From: Limnephilus marmoratus
Taxonomy: Eukaryota > Arthropoda > Insecta > Trichoptera > Limnephilidae
Direction of reading: 5' to 3'
Length of the DNA: 64,000 nucleotides
Assembly: GCA_917880885.1 (NCBI GenBank)
Contig: OU862917.1
Coordinates: forward strand, 29,500,104-29,564,103
A program made the translations under genes and the position numbers. The number at the start of each line of letters is the position of its first letter. The stretch's first letter is position 1. The notes beneath the pieces were generated by a model, which saw only the letters and a program-made list of their open reading frames with translations, did no database searches and had not been told where the DNA came from. Of the stretch, positions 18,173 to 28,779 are shown in pieces.

Positions 18173-21012
18173 CAATATATTATCAGAATGTTAGAGGTCT
18201 TCGAACCAAAACAACGACGTTCCTTCAAAATACCTTTTCAAACGATTACGATATAATCGCTCTTACAGAATCATGGCTCACCAAAGGCTTCAGAGACGAA
18301 GAACTTTTCGACTCTCGGTACTATGTATATCGTAGAGATCGCGACTATGCTTCCACCGGTCAACGTCTTGGCGGTGGTGTAGTATTAGCTATTAAACAGG
18401 AGCTGATCAGCATCGCGCGACCTGAATGGACCTCTTGTGCTGAAGACATTTGGGTCACCATTCGCACTAATAGTACACCTCACCGTTTAATCCATATATG
18501 CTGCGTATACATCCCCGGAGGGACTCAACATCAATATTTAATTGAAAATTTCCTAAACATGTTATCAGATGTGGTAACAAATAATCCCATGGATTCTTTT
18601 ATTATCTTAAGTGACCTTAATCTTGCTGAAATTTCATGGACCCTAACTACGTCATCTGCTCACTATACAGCTAGTAATTACTCTACTCATATAAGTAATC
18701 ATTTCGTAGACTGTATGCATTTTTTGGACCTCTCACAATACAACGGTGAACTAAACTCAAGCGGCCATATCCTAGATTTGATACTGTCAAATCTATTAAT
18801 CTCTGTCGAATCTAATGACGACCCGCTAGTTCCCGAGGATGCACATCATAAAGCTTTGTCCATTAGTGTGCCATTTCAGGAAACCCCTTCATTGACAAAT
18901 GCGAAAAGGAAAGTTTTTCTATATAATCGCGGAGACTACGAATCAATTAATCTCGCCCTAGAACAAGCTGACTGGGCATCCATTTTCTCTACCTCCCAAG
19001 TAGAACCAGCGCTTGATGCTTTCTATACGTTTTTGAAATCCCTCATAAACCTTCACATTCCTCATAAATTTTCGTGGAATTTGAAATATCCTCCCTGGTA
19101 CAATGCTGCCCTTATAAAGGTAATGAAGGAAAAATCGAAATATTTTAACAAATATAAAAAATACAAAAATCAGGCTGATTATGACGCATTTTCTCTCCTT
19201 CGTAAACGGCACAAAGATTTATGCCGGGAAAGCAAATCTCGCTACTTAAGTAAAATCGAAAATAATATATCCTCAAACCCGAAAAACTTCTGGAGCCACG
19301 TTAAATCCTCTAACAAATCTCAGGGTGTTCCTAAATGTATGTATCTTGGAGAGCTGAGAGCCGATAATGGAACAGCCATTGCAAATTTATTCTCAGAATA
19401 TTTCAGTTCGGTTTTTAGTAAACCCTCCAATCCACCTGCCCGTAATCAAACTGACGTCGGAAACCATACATCCAATATAAGCAATATTGAGATGACGCGA
19501 GAAATCGTCTTAAAATACCTTAAGCAAATAGATACTTGCAAAGGTGCTGGTCCTGACGAAATACCTTCAATCCTTATTAAACGATGTGCAAACAATCTAG
19601 CCTTACCCCTCTCTTTGATTTTCAATCGTTCTCTTACCGAATGCACTGTCCCAGTTATATGGAAATCCGCGTTTGTGTCTCCTATCTTCAAGAATGGTAA
19701 AAAAACTGATGTCAAAAACTACAGGCCAATCTCCAAACTTTGCATATTCAACAAAATTTTTGAAAAAATAATCTATGATCAACTATATGCTGCTCTTAAA
19801 CCTAGCCTGAATATAAACCAGCACGGTTTCATTAGTGGTAAATCAACAAGCACAAATCTTTTAACTTTCACAGAGTACCTCCAGGATAATTTGGATAACC
19901 GAATACAAGTGGACACTATCTATACCGACTTTAGTAAGGCGTTTGACAGGGTCGATCACTCTATCTTATTAAACAAGCTCTTAGAGATTGGTATTCACGG
20001 CAATCTTTATCGTTGGCTCTCTTCGTATATCTCCAATCGTAGCCAAATAGTAGTGGTTGCTGGATTTAAATCAGATTCTGTTGCTGTTACATCAGGAGTT
20101 CCTCAAGGCAGCCTGTTGGGACCATTATTATTTAACATCTATATCAATGATGTTGGTAACTGTTTTCTAAACTCCCAAACTATCCTGTATGCAGATGACA
20201 TGAAAATATTTTCACCTATAAACTCAATCGAGGACTGTCAGAAGCTGCAAGATGATTTGCTACGCTTGAGCACGTATTGTAATGCCCATTGCCTGGAAAT
20301 AAATATTTCTAAGTGCTTCATCGTGCGCTTTACTAGAAATAAAAACGTATTAATCCATGAATACTCAATTAATCATGTACCGTTGTCTATCAAATTCGAA
20401 AGTAAGGACCTTGGGGTTATACTTGATAGTAAACTGAATTTCAACAAACATATCGACCATATAGTCACTAATGCATCTTCTATGCTTGGTTTCATAATCC
20501 GCTCCTGTAAACAATTTAAAGACCTTAATACTTTCAAAACACTGTATTTCTCAAATGTTCGTAGTATCCTTGAATACGCATCTCAGGTGTGGAACCCAGG
20601 CTATGCAGTGCACAAAAATAGAATTGAAAGCGTTCAAAATAGATTTTTAAGATACCTCAATTTCCGCTCTTTTCGATCTCATGTTAGTAATGAAGACTCT
20701 GCAAAGTTCTTCAAAATACAAACGCTAACTTGTCGAAGAAACATAGCAGATTCGGTAATGTTATTTAAAATTACACATAACTTAATCGATTGTCCTGATC
20801 TTCTTCAACGCCTATCATTCCATGTTCCAAATCGCAACAGCAGGCAGTCACTTACCTTTAATCTCCCTATTTGCAAGACCAATTCCAAACAGAACTCATT
20901 TATCTACAGATCCACACACTCATTTAACTCAAATTATTACCACATTGACATTTTTAACTCAACTTTACGTGACATAAAACGAAAACTCAGCAAGCACCAT
21001 GACTCAAACTAG
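18163..21012 (+). CDS. LINE ORF2: APE-type endonuclease and reverse transcriptase
   Basis: 949 aa, unbroken. Endonuclease: QNVRGL (8-13), ALTESWL (33-39), SDLNL (150-154, where most relatives have GDFN), LDLILSN (204-210) and AHHKAL (227-232). Reverse transcriptase: NYRPIS (519-524), TDFSKAFDRVDH (588-599), GVPQGSLLGPLLF (645-657) and the catalytic YADDMKIF (676-683), then LGVILDSKLNFNKHID and SILEYASQVWNP. The C-terminal ~180 aa carry no RNase H motif that I can see. It would nick target DNA and prime reverse transcription of the element RNA there. The start ATG overlaps the stop of the middle frame. The SDLNL change and the unusual AHHK in place of SDH could weaken the endonuclease. Confidence 0.9.
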   Translation: MSLAIYYQNVRGLRTKTTTFLQNTFSNDYDIIALTESWLTKGFRDEELFDSRYYVYRRDRDYASTGQRLGGGVVLAIKQELISIARPEWTSCAEDIWVTIRTNSTPHRLIHICCVYIPGGTQHQYLIENFLNMLSDVVTNNPMDSFIILSDLNLAEISWTLTTSSAHYTASNYSTHISNHFVDCMHFLDLSQYNGELNSSGHILDLILSNLLISVESNDDPLVPEDAHHKALSISVPFQETPSLTNAKRKVFLYNRGDYESINLALEQADWASIFSTSQVEPALDAFYTFLKSLINLHIPHKFSWNLKYPPWYNAALIKVMKEKSKYFNKYKKYKNQADYDAFSLLRKRHKDLCRESKSRYLSKIENNISSNPKNFWSHVKSSNKSQGVPKCMYLGELRADNGTAIANLFSEYFSSVFSKPSNPPARNQTDVGNHTSNISNIEMTREIVLKYLKQIDTCKGAGPDEIPSILIKRCANNLALPLSLIFNRSLTECTVPVIWKSAFVSPIFKNGKKTDVKNYRPISKLCIFNKIFEKIIYDQLYAALKPSLNINQHGFISGKSTSTNLLTFTEYLQDNLDNRIQVDTIYTDFSKAFDRVDHSILLNKLLEIGIHGNLYRWLSSYISNRSQIVVVAGFKSDSVAVTSGVPQGSLLGPLLFNIYINDVGNCFLNSQTILYADDMKIFSPINSIEDCQKLQDDLLRLSTYCNAHCLEINISKCFIVRFTRNKNVLIHEYSINHVPLSIKFESKDLGVILDSKLNFNKHIDHIVTNASSMLGFIIRSCKQFKDLNTFKTLYFSNVRSILEYASQVWNPGYAVHKNRIESVQNRFLRYLNFRSFRSHVSNEDSAKFFKIQTLTCRRNIADSVMLFKITHNLIDCPDLLQRLSFHVPNRNSRQSLTFNLPICKTNSKQNSFIYRSTHSFNSNYYHIDIFNSTLRDIKRKLSKHHDSN

Positions 21013-21231
21013 AAAGTTCAATCCCTATATATATTCCCGTCCTTTGCCTCTTAATCCTATTCCTATGTTCCTCCTCCCTCCCCCCCCCTTTTTATATTTT
21101 GTAACTAAAAAATAAAACTTACATATCACACTTTATTATTATAACTATCATCAGTGGAAAGTTCATAATTGGCATAAATAACATCCTATTATTTTATTAT
21201 ATTATAATTTCTGATTTGCTGTCAACTTTCT

Positions 21232-21261
21232 CCAAAATAAATAAAATAAAAATAAATAAAA
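21232..21261 (+). repeat. LINE 3' tail (AATAA)n
   Basis: AAATAAATAAAATAAAAATA-type tail closing the LINE, followed directly by hAT sequence. Confidence 0.7.
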
Positions 21262-21326
21262 TGAGTCCTTTAATTGCATATCTTCTTGATATCAGGCACA
21301 ATATTGGTAAATTGTATTCTAATATC

Positions 21327-21569
21327 TGGGTACCTAGCATGGTCGATCGAAATAGGTTTTATCGAAAATGTCGGTAACTTGTCATGGCGCCCGAGCATGA
21401 CTGTAGGCAGCTAACGAACAAATAATAGTTCACGTCAAATTAAATAAGAACCCTTAGTCGTTGTGAACTGTTATTTGTTCGTTAGCTGCCTGCAGTCGTG
21501 CTCGGGAGCGATGACAAGTTACCGACATTTTCGATAAAACCTATGTCGATCGACCATGCTAGGTACCCT
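21327..21569. mobile_element. Foldback MITE, ~110-bp arms
   Basis: GGGTACCTAGCATGGTCGAT at the left and ATCGACCATGCTAGGTACCC at the right end arms of ~110 bases. The arms run through TTTTATCGAAAATGTCGGTA and TTAGCTGCCT with few mismatches. The loop near 21445 is short. The element lies in the right hAT arm and has no ORF. Confidence 0.9.
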
Positions 21570-21880
21570 GGTGTGGCGTCTCGAGCCTGTTCCTGCACTT
21601 TGACTTGGTTGCAGCATAATTAGAAAATCCCGCTTCGAATAAATAGTTCGTAGAAAACGGGAGTATAACAACAATGGCTTGTTTTGATAAATTGGGGTAC
21701 TCTTCTGACAAACTCGCCCGGAAATCATTTAAATGAGAATAATATCAGCATTGTTGAAATATGAATATGTGTATAATATATTAAATTAAATTCACCGACA
21801 AATTGTCGCGGAACCCCTGTACAGGTTCGGCGGAACCCTAGAGTTCCGCGGAACACAGTTTGGGAAACCCTGCGTTATAG

Positions 21881-22850
21881 TATCCCAGATAGATACCGTA
21901 TGCACGTGTAGACGATCATCCTAAAATACATTCATAAAAAAATTTTCTCTCTCTCACTGTGTAAAAACTTTCACTCTGTGTGAAAATAAAAAAGACAAGA
22001 TAATAGAAAGTTAATAAAAGTGATGAAAATAAAAACTACCTTTAATAAGTTTCACTGGGTTAGGTTATGTATATTTTTATCATTACTAATCACTTTTCAA
22101 AGGGGTATAGAAAAACCACTTTTTTGAGTTGTCATGGAACCGTGTACTTTAGTAAGTTCGGCAAGGAACTGATGGCCGTTGTTCCCAGCTTTTCGTTTGA
22201 CCAATCTGAGTCTGCGATCAGCTAAGCGATTTGTAAGTATTTTAAAGGTAACGCTCGATTCTCGTTGTTCCCAAATATTTTATCGTTGATTATCTTAAGT
22301 AATCCCGTCCATTTTGGCCCCGCCCAAAATGGCATAAAAACTTTCGATGTTAAATTAATATTAAAGAATTTTATATTGCATTTATTGTTAACACACATAA
22401 TTTCTTTTAAATACTGTTATCCATAAACTTGCATTTTATATTTTTTTAACAAACGTATAAAATATATTAAAAATTATGTGTCGGCTTGACCTTTGCTGCC
22501 GTCCACCGGTACCTGTTGACACTTTTTATAAATTTGCTTTGCTCAGTTAAGCTTAATCCATGTGTCCTGCTTCCTTAGATTGAGCGATGATTCGGAAAGC
22601 ATTTGAGCAGTCACAGTGTTAAGCCTTAGTTTCGGCTTAGCAGTTGAACAGCCGTCGTTCATTGAAAATTATAAATTTTGAAATTAGCTATTTTATTACT
22701 ATTTTCCGCTTATTGTTGTAGCCAAATAAATGAAATAATGATCGTACCAATTTTTGACCAAATTCATGAAAAAAAAATAGATTCTTATTAACATATATAT
22801 TTTTGAGACTGAAAATTCGTGGTGGAATTCCATTACAATAACATATTTAC
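21881..22850. other. Stretch without recognisable features
   Basis: Unique-looking AT-rich sequence outside the hAT element; no ORF or repeat recognised. Confidence 0.4.
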
Positions 22851-22852
22851 AA

Positions 22853-22989
22853 AACATTAACTTTTTCCACTTAATTTTTTTCGGACCGTTACCGGTTTCA
22901 GCCTCTTGAGTTTAGGTAATAATTGTACCAGTCTGAAGGAAACCGGTTACGGTCAGCAATAAATTAAGTGGAAAAAAGTTTTAAATGTT
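22853..22989. repeat. Foldback repeat, ~55-bp imperfect arms
   Basis: CTTTTTCCACTTAATTT and GACCGTTACCGGTTTC on the left pair with GAAACCGGTTACGGTC and AAATTAAGTGGAAAAAAG on the right, across a ~25-base loop. Confidence 0.75.
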
Positions 22990-23416
22990 ATTTTCGTACA
23001 TAAAATTAAAAACTTAAAAATTTATGAACACTTAAATATTTATTTATTTTTTCTTATATTATTATATTTTTACGCAATTGGCGTTGGGATGTGCGTAAAT
23101 GTAAACACTCCAATCAAAAATGTTCACAGCAAGCGTACATCAAGGTTTAGCTGTTTCTGGATGGAGATGCTACTAGTGAAATAATAATTATAGGCAAAAT
23201 AAAATATAAAACATAGTTAGTATAGAGAAAGAGAATGAAGAAAGAAATGAAATAATTATAAAGAAAAAACACAATTACGTCATTTTTAGTGAAAATGTAT
23301 ACTTTTATTTGTCACGACGTCATATACTAACTTAAAGCTAATAAAATGAGCACATGTTTTTTTAATATACAAGGCTGTTAAACATTTTGTAAAATAAATT
23401 AAATATACATTTTACA
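22990..23416. other. AT-rich stretch without recognisable features
   Basis: Nothing supportable seen. Confidence 0.4.
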
Positions 23417-23426
23417 CATTCGAGAC

Positions 23427-24004
23427 GGTTCCATGACAGTTCATCCTGCGACAATTCATCCGGCGACAGTTCATCCTGCGACAGTTCATCCGGCCGACAG
23501 TTCATCCTGCCGACAGTTCATCCTGCCGACAGTTCATCCCGCCGAAAATTCATCCGGCGACAATTCATCCTGACAATTCAACCTAACCTAACCCAACCTA
23601 ACCTAACCTAACCTAACCTTATCTAACCTAACCTAATCTAACGTAACCTAACCTAACCTAACCTAACCTATAAGTATAAGTATGTTGTATTTTGTCATTC
23701 ACGCATGCTTCTTCGGAGAGTCGAAATTATTGTTAGTAAAAATATTTTTACAGCGGATTTCCACTCAAGATGCCTTCAGATATAAGTATATCGATTTTGG
23801 TAGTACGGCCGTATATCCTCTTTGCATACTTACTTAATAAAATTTTCTAAATGATCAGACAGGATGAATAGTCGCCGGATGAATTGTAGGCGGGATGAAC
23901 TGTCGGCAGGATGAACTGTCGGCAGGATAAATTGTCGGCCGGATGAACTGTCGCAGGATGAACTGTCGCCGGATGAATTGTCGCAGGACGAATTGTCGGG
24001 TCAC
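23427..24004. mobile_element. MULE-like MITE with tandem-repeat TIRs and telomere-repeat core
   Basis: CATTCGAGAC at 23417-23426 and 24005-24014 is a 10-base direct duplication. The arms (about 23427-23575 and 23875-24004) are inverted arrays of GACAGTTCATCC-type units, ~10 units each, with the same spacer variants (TGC, CGGC, CTGCC) in matching order. Between them lie (CCTAA)n at 23580-23671 and ~200 bases shared with 6425-6556. Long TIRs with a 9-11-base TSD are typical of Mutator-like elements. No transposase is present. Confidence 0.8.
23580..23671 (+). repeat. Interstitial telomere-type repeat (CCTAA)n
   Basis: About 18 units of ACCTA with occasional variants (CCCAA, CTTAT, CGTAA). This is the C-strand of the insect (TTAGG)n telomere. 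It sits symmetrically within the MULE-like MITE, so it travels with that element and does not mark a chromosome end. Confidence 0.9.
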
Positions 24005-24014
24005 CATTCGAGAC

Positions 24015-26490
24015 ATTTGATTGAAATAGACAATATCTTTATTAAATCACTCAAGATGAAAAATAAAATGGTTATAAGAAATTTGTGGTATTTTTAAATT
24101 TATTTTTATCGTAGGTTTTTCTTAGCCTAACTGCAGCTACCTGCAGCTTTTCAGCCATCGCACGCCACTGGCATTGCAATCCGAAATGGCGGAAATGGCT
24201 GACCACACGACTGTACAGTCGGATATTAAATTTGTGTGTGGCTCCCCGCAAGTGACATGTGTAATACGCGCTCGTCCAATGTTGGCCCAACCTATCGACT
24301 CCATACATCCCTGTCCTCTCCAATAATTTATCCTATAGCCCGACTGACAGCGAATGATTAAGAGATGGAGCGGGATAAGCCAAAGTTCGTACAAGCTAGT
24401 AGAAAAATGGCCCACTTTAAACGTACATTTATAAAAACTGGCATTAAAATCTCCAGTTATTTGAGAAAATAACATGCCTATTAATTTTGTTATAGAAACG
24501 CATTTATAACTTTTTTTAACAGATTTAGACCAGCCAAGAGATTGTACCTACTTAGATTTCGATAGCCTCACGGACTAGTAGCTGGGACTCCTGCACAGTA
24601 TAAAAAAACTGATTTCTGATGTATTTATTTATTTATATAATTAAATTAAATTTATGAAATTTAAAAAAATTTTAAAAAATGACACAATTAAATTTACATA
24701 TAATTACACAATAACATAAAGAAAGTAGCTATAAGATATCTTAAAAAGAATACATGTACAAAAATTATAAATATAATAAGGTATAACACGTAAAAAAGAA
24801 AGAAATGTTCATAGGAACCAAAAATTAAAGATAAAAATTAAGATTAAATAAAGATTAAAGAGAAATGAGCCTTCCTCGCAAATAATGTGCCCAAGAGCTT
24901 ACTACTTAATGTATCACTGAGCCACTCGGGTTATGTACATCGGGACGTGTAGTTTGATGCCCATCTCGGGTACTTTACGGTTCCATTAAATAAATATGTA
25001 AAAAAAAATATTATCTACTTAGTGCAACATTCTATTCAGAGACACATTATCTGTGTAGTTACAAAAATTAATTATCACTTGGATTTTTTTTTAAATTTGA
25101 AATTTGTAGTAATTTGAGATTTTTGAGATTTGAAACCTTTGAATGAATAGGAAGTATTTGGGAATATTCTTGTCCTTTTCCTACGTACTTCCTACATACC
25201 CACCTACATACTTTCTTGTACTAACTTAGTGACATTGCAAAGCAGTGCAGTGCAATGATTAAATGTCTATTTTGGTATTCTCGAATTGCGAGTGATAAAT
25301 TACGAGTATAAAACAAACTTCAAATTGTAACCGTTGGTGATCATTTATGTGGAATATGAAACTTATGTGGACATCATCAATCCAGTCGGATATATCAATC
25401 CAGTGAGTTAACGCCTTCCTTATTTCCCTTTTTTTCAGAAAGTTTCCTAACAGTTAGGCACTTAGTAGATAATGAATGTTCTTCTTTTTTCTATCTGGTT
25501 TGGTTAGGTTAGGTTGACTTACGCTAGGTTAGGTTTGAGAATCATCATCACCATCAAAGTCATGAAATATATATTACGTTGATTTATGAAATATACATTA
25601 CATTGATTAAAGCACGTATGATATTCAAATAAATAAAATAAAAATTCGACAGAGAGGCAGATACACTGTAGACAACAGATCGGTAGACTATAAAATAGCG
25701 TTTTACTTTTATTCAGTGAGCAAAAAGTATTCCAGTATCAGGTTAAACCAATATCATTATTTGGGAAAATTTCTAAACCTTGGCCCTCAATATTTGCTTC
25801 GTTCCAAGCTCAGGGTCCGCAGCTATTGTGCCACTACCCACATATTATTATGGCGGTATCAAAGCGAGCGGGTCTTTACGAATTTGCTAACATAGCTCAG
25901 CGCCACTTTTATATATTAACTTGGGGCGGTTAACTCACAAAGACTGGTAACAATAAATAAAATTTGAAAAATATTCCATCGAATTATTTTCATCCGTTCA
26001 TCCCTCTAGAACTCTAGATTATTCCAGAACTTGAATCCAATTAAAATCCACAATTTAAAAAAAAAAACAATATGATGACATTTCATTCGTTTTCTGGTAG
26101 GTATGTACATAGGTAGAAAGATTATACATTTTCTACAAACCTTGGGTACAATGCATAAAGAAGTCATGAAATTAAAACAAAAGAATCAAGGAGAAACAAA
26201 ACAAATTATTATGAACACCTCCGTGAAAATAAATTTAAGATTAAGATCCTAAGTCTACACTCACTACACTCAGTCTACAAGTCTGTAAATAACACAAAAT
26301 ATTGATGTTTTCTCGGTCAGTGGTAGGGTTTTTCAAAATGTCATACTAATATACCGGACTGTCCCGGTGTTATTTTATAGCATATTTAATATGTAAAACA
26401 CAGACAAGGGTAAATAATATTTGATTCATAGTGAGCATACGTATTTGAAGATGAACGACTAGTCAATTGGGTGATCGGTATGGTGGTTTA
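24015..26490. other. Mostly unclassified; two overlapping minus-strand frames at 24072-24475
   Basis: The frames at 24072-24323 and 24137-24475 overlap in different frames over GC-richer sequence. This suggests a decayed element, but I recognise no motif. 24600-24960 is A-rich on the plus strand and could be a LINE 3' UTR. GGTTAGGTTAGG-like bits occur near 25500-25540. Nothing else is supportable. Confidence 0.4.
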
Positions 26491-26499
26491 AAAAATATT

Positions 26500-27930
26500 T
26501 ACTAATAGTGTTTAATTGCTGTACTTCAAAACTGGCTAATAGTAAACTCCTTTACATTAAATGAGAATAAAACTAAGTATCTCACTTTCTCCAAAAACAA
26601 AAAAGGACGTCCGAATATCCTCAAATTACATGAATCAAAATAATTTTCCACAATGTCCCTGCCGTATGTATATAACCCAAACAAAAAGTATTAAATATCT
26701 TGGGATTGAAATTGATTAAAAACTACAGTGGAATTCACACATGATCGAACCTCAAAAAAGCTAACAAAACTCATCTACTTCTTCAAAAAATTACGAAACA
26801 TCTTGTCAACGAGGGATTTAAAGAGAGTATATTATGCTTTATGCCACTCTCGATTGGAATATGGAGTAATAGGATGGGGCAGCATCTAAACACATAAAAC
26901 TACTGAAGGTAACTCGGAATTGCATCATAAAGATCATACTAAAGGTCCCCATAAGGTCGTCAACAATAGAAATTTTTAAACAGTTTGATGTTCCAAGCAT
27001 ACAGAATATCTATGCCAAAAACATTCTAGTACATCACCTCAAAAACGATTCAGAGGCAGACATCTCACATGCTCATAAAACCAAATCCAAACAAACAGAC
27101 ATACTTAATATACCAAAGTGTAACTCTTCGTTTGGACAAAGAAGTTCTGAATTTTCAGCAGTAAAGTTATATAACAAACTCCCACTTGTATCAAACAAAT
27201 TAAAACATTTTTTTTTTTACAGTGAATAACCGCACAAGAATCTCAACTGTTCCCGTCTGGAGCCAATGAGACTATGGCATCCCCAATTGGGGTATGTTGT
27301 GAGGCTGAAGGTAGTGGAGAGGGGAAGGAGTTGGGGAAGAGGAAGGTTGGGAAGTACCTGGCTATTCAGATCTGGTCACCAAACACGGCTAAAGCCATTT
27401 TCAAGCAACGTTTCAATTCTGAATGGTGGTCTTACACCAGGGCGATACTGATAGTATCTTCCACTCTGGAACATGCCGCAAATATATTATATATTATTTT
27501 AAATTAATTAATTGTGAAATAACACAAATTAATCAAATAAAATTTATTTGCGCATCCGGGTTTGAACCCGCGACCTCCGGACTGTTAGTCAAGAGTCTTA
27601 CCCACTGGACTACGGAGGTCGTCAAAAATAATATAGCTACATTAAGGACATTAAATGTTGGCTGAAGGAACTGTCAGAAAATGAACTTACTACTATACTT
27701 CGCTAGTAAACAACGTCGTAGAAGTTTCTGGAAAACCTTATCCAAACCATGAAGCTAAACCATAGAAGTCGCTGAAAACGTATCCAAAGCATAGTCCCCC
27801 TCAGCACAGGATCTCCTAGTAAGGAGGACTACGAATATAATTTCTATTTTATGTATATACCTAACATGTTTCATATAAAAATGTAAAAATCAATAAATAT
27901 GTAGTTACTAAAATAAATAAATAAAAAATA
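26500..27930 (+). pseudogene. Decayed LINE RT C-terminal half, split by SINE A
   Basis: Plus-strand pieces read KSIKYLGIEID, a stop, KLQWNSH, then KLTKLIYFFKKLRNILSTRD and CHSRLEYGVIGWGS, the region after the RT catalytic core. Stops and frameshifts are frequent. SINE A (27210-27625, minus) interrupts it. Beyond the SINE the frame resumes near TLRTLNV, and the element ends in an AAATAAATAAATAAA tail at about 27905-27930. It resembles the minus-strand copy at 39.2-40.5 kb. Confidence 0.75.
27210..27625 (-). mobile_element. SINE A, tRNA-headed, inserted in a LINE
   Basis: On the minus strand the head has TAGTCCAGTGG and GGTTCAAACCC as A and B boxes (about 27550-27620). The body follows in order down to CTTGTGCGGTTATTCACTG and a poly-A (T run on the plus strand at 27209-27220). 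It is better preserved than the 4.1-kb copy in its body. Confidence 0.85.
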
Positions 27931-27934
27931 AAAA

Positions 27935-28755
27935 AATTGAATTTTTCTAATTTCTTAAATTTAAAAGTTTGAATTCTAAAACCATTGTACTTGTGTATAA
28001 ATATTTACCCGCAATTTAAATAAAAAATAAAAATAATACGTAAAAAATTAAACATTCCAAAAACACAAGCATAAATCGGAGATGCGTGTAGCATAGTTAA
28101 CTAGACACATCCAAAATAAACATCAAAACAAAAACATTTCAAATGATGAAGGTTTAATATTAGAGGGGTTGCACGGTTCTTCTCCTTCACAGACTCCCTG
28201 TAACGATGAATTAGTTATAACGTCAAGGCCAGAGCGCTCGTAATAATCTAAATGGGGTCCAGGGGGGATAGTGTTGCGTGGAGATGATATTATTATTCCC
28301 AGCTACTTTTTGCCTGCGTTTAATGCCACCCACGGGAAGAGGATTGACCTAGAAATGTTCTACGTAAATTAGTGAGTGAATATCCTGTAACAAAATCAAT
28401 CATCTTTTTTTTTGTTTTGGTTTGATAGTTGTAAGGTTCATTCCTTGCGGTGTTCATAATACATCTCTTGTATGAATAATCGACAGACTCAAAACAGATT
28501 ATTTGGCGAATATCAATAAGTGTTCTCCAAGGAGTTTTCCGACTGCATACCATAATTTAAGTCAAAGCAATTGGTGACAAATTTGTGAACCATGATTTCG
28601 GACATATAAGTTTACTAAATTTTTCGAATTTCTTGTTTTCTTGACTTTACTTGACCCAAACTATATTATTTTGTATCTTTTTTATTTATTTATTATGAAC
28701 GCCTTGAAGTCGTATACCTACGCACTATGATGTTCACTAAGTTGTTAATAAGTAT
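27935..28755. other. Stretch without recognisable features
   Basis: AT-rich; the short minus frame at 28320-28553 has no recognisable motif. Confidence 0.4.
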
Positions 28756-28779
28756 AATAATAAATGTATAGTACAGAAC

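Larger units (their letters stand above)
16300..21260 (+). mobile_element. Apparently complete CR1/Jockey-like LINE
   Basis: A GC-rich 5' leader (about 16310-16475), ORF1 (16476-17399), an inter-ORF stretch that is open in a third frame, ORF2 (18163-21012), and a 3' UTR ending in an (AATAA)n tail at about 21232-21260. No frameshift or stop breaks ORF1 or ORF2. PHD-type ORF1 proteins are known from CR1-clade elements, which favours CR1 or a relative. The exact 5' end and the duplication could not be fixed by eye. It is inserted inside the hAT element. Confidence 0.85.
15732..21872. mobile_element. Non-autonomous hAT element with 8-bp TSD CGTTATAG
   Basis: The left end CAGGGTTTCCCAAACTTTTT and the reverse-complemented right end CAGGGTTTCCCAAACTGTGT form a TIR. 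CGTTATAG at 15724-15731 and 21873-21880 is a perfect 8-base duplication, as expected for hAT. Most of the 6.1 kb is a LINE (about 16300-21260) and a foldback MITE inserted later; the original element was about 1 kb. I see no hAT transposase. Confidence 0.9.

Noticed and set aside
23580..23671. Chromosome end
   Set aside because: The telomere block is short, degenerate and lies symmetrically inside a MITE with a TSD.
23427..24004. CRISPR-like array of short repeats and spacers
   Set aside because: The units are near-contiguous, mirrored in inverted arms, and the genome is eukaryotic.
24072..24475. Overlapping minus-strand frames as a host exon
   Set aside because: Two phases are open over the same sequence, and I find no conserved motif or splice pattern to prefer one.
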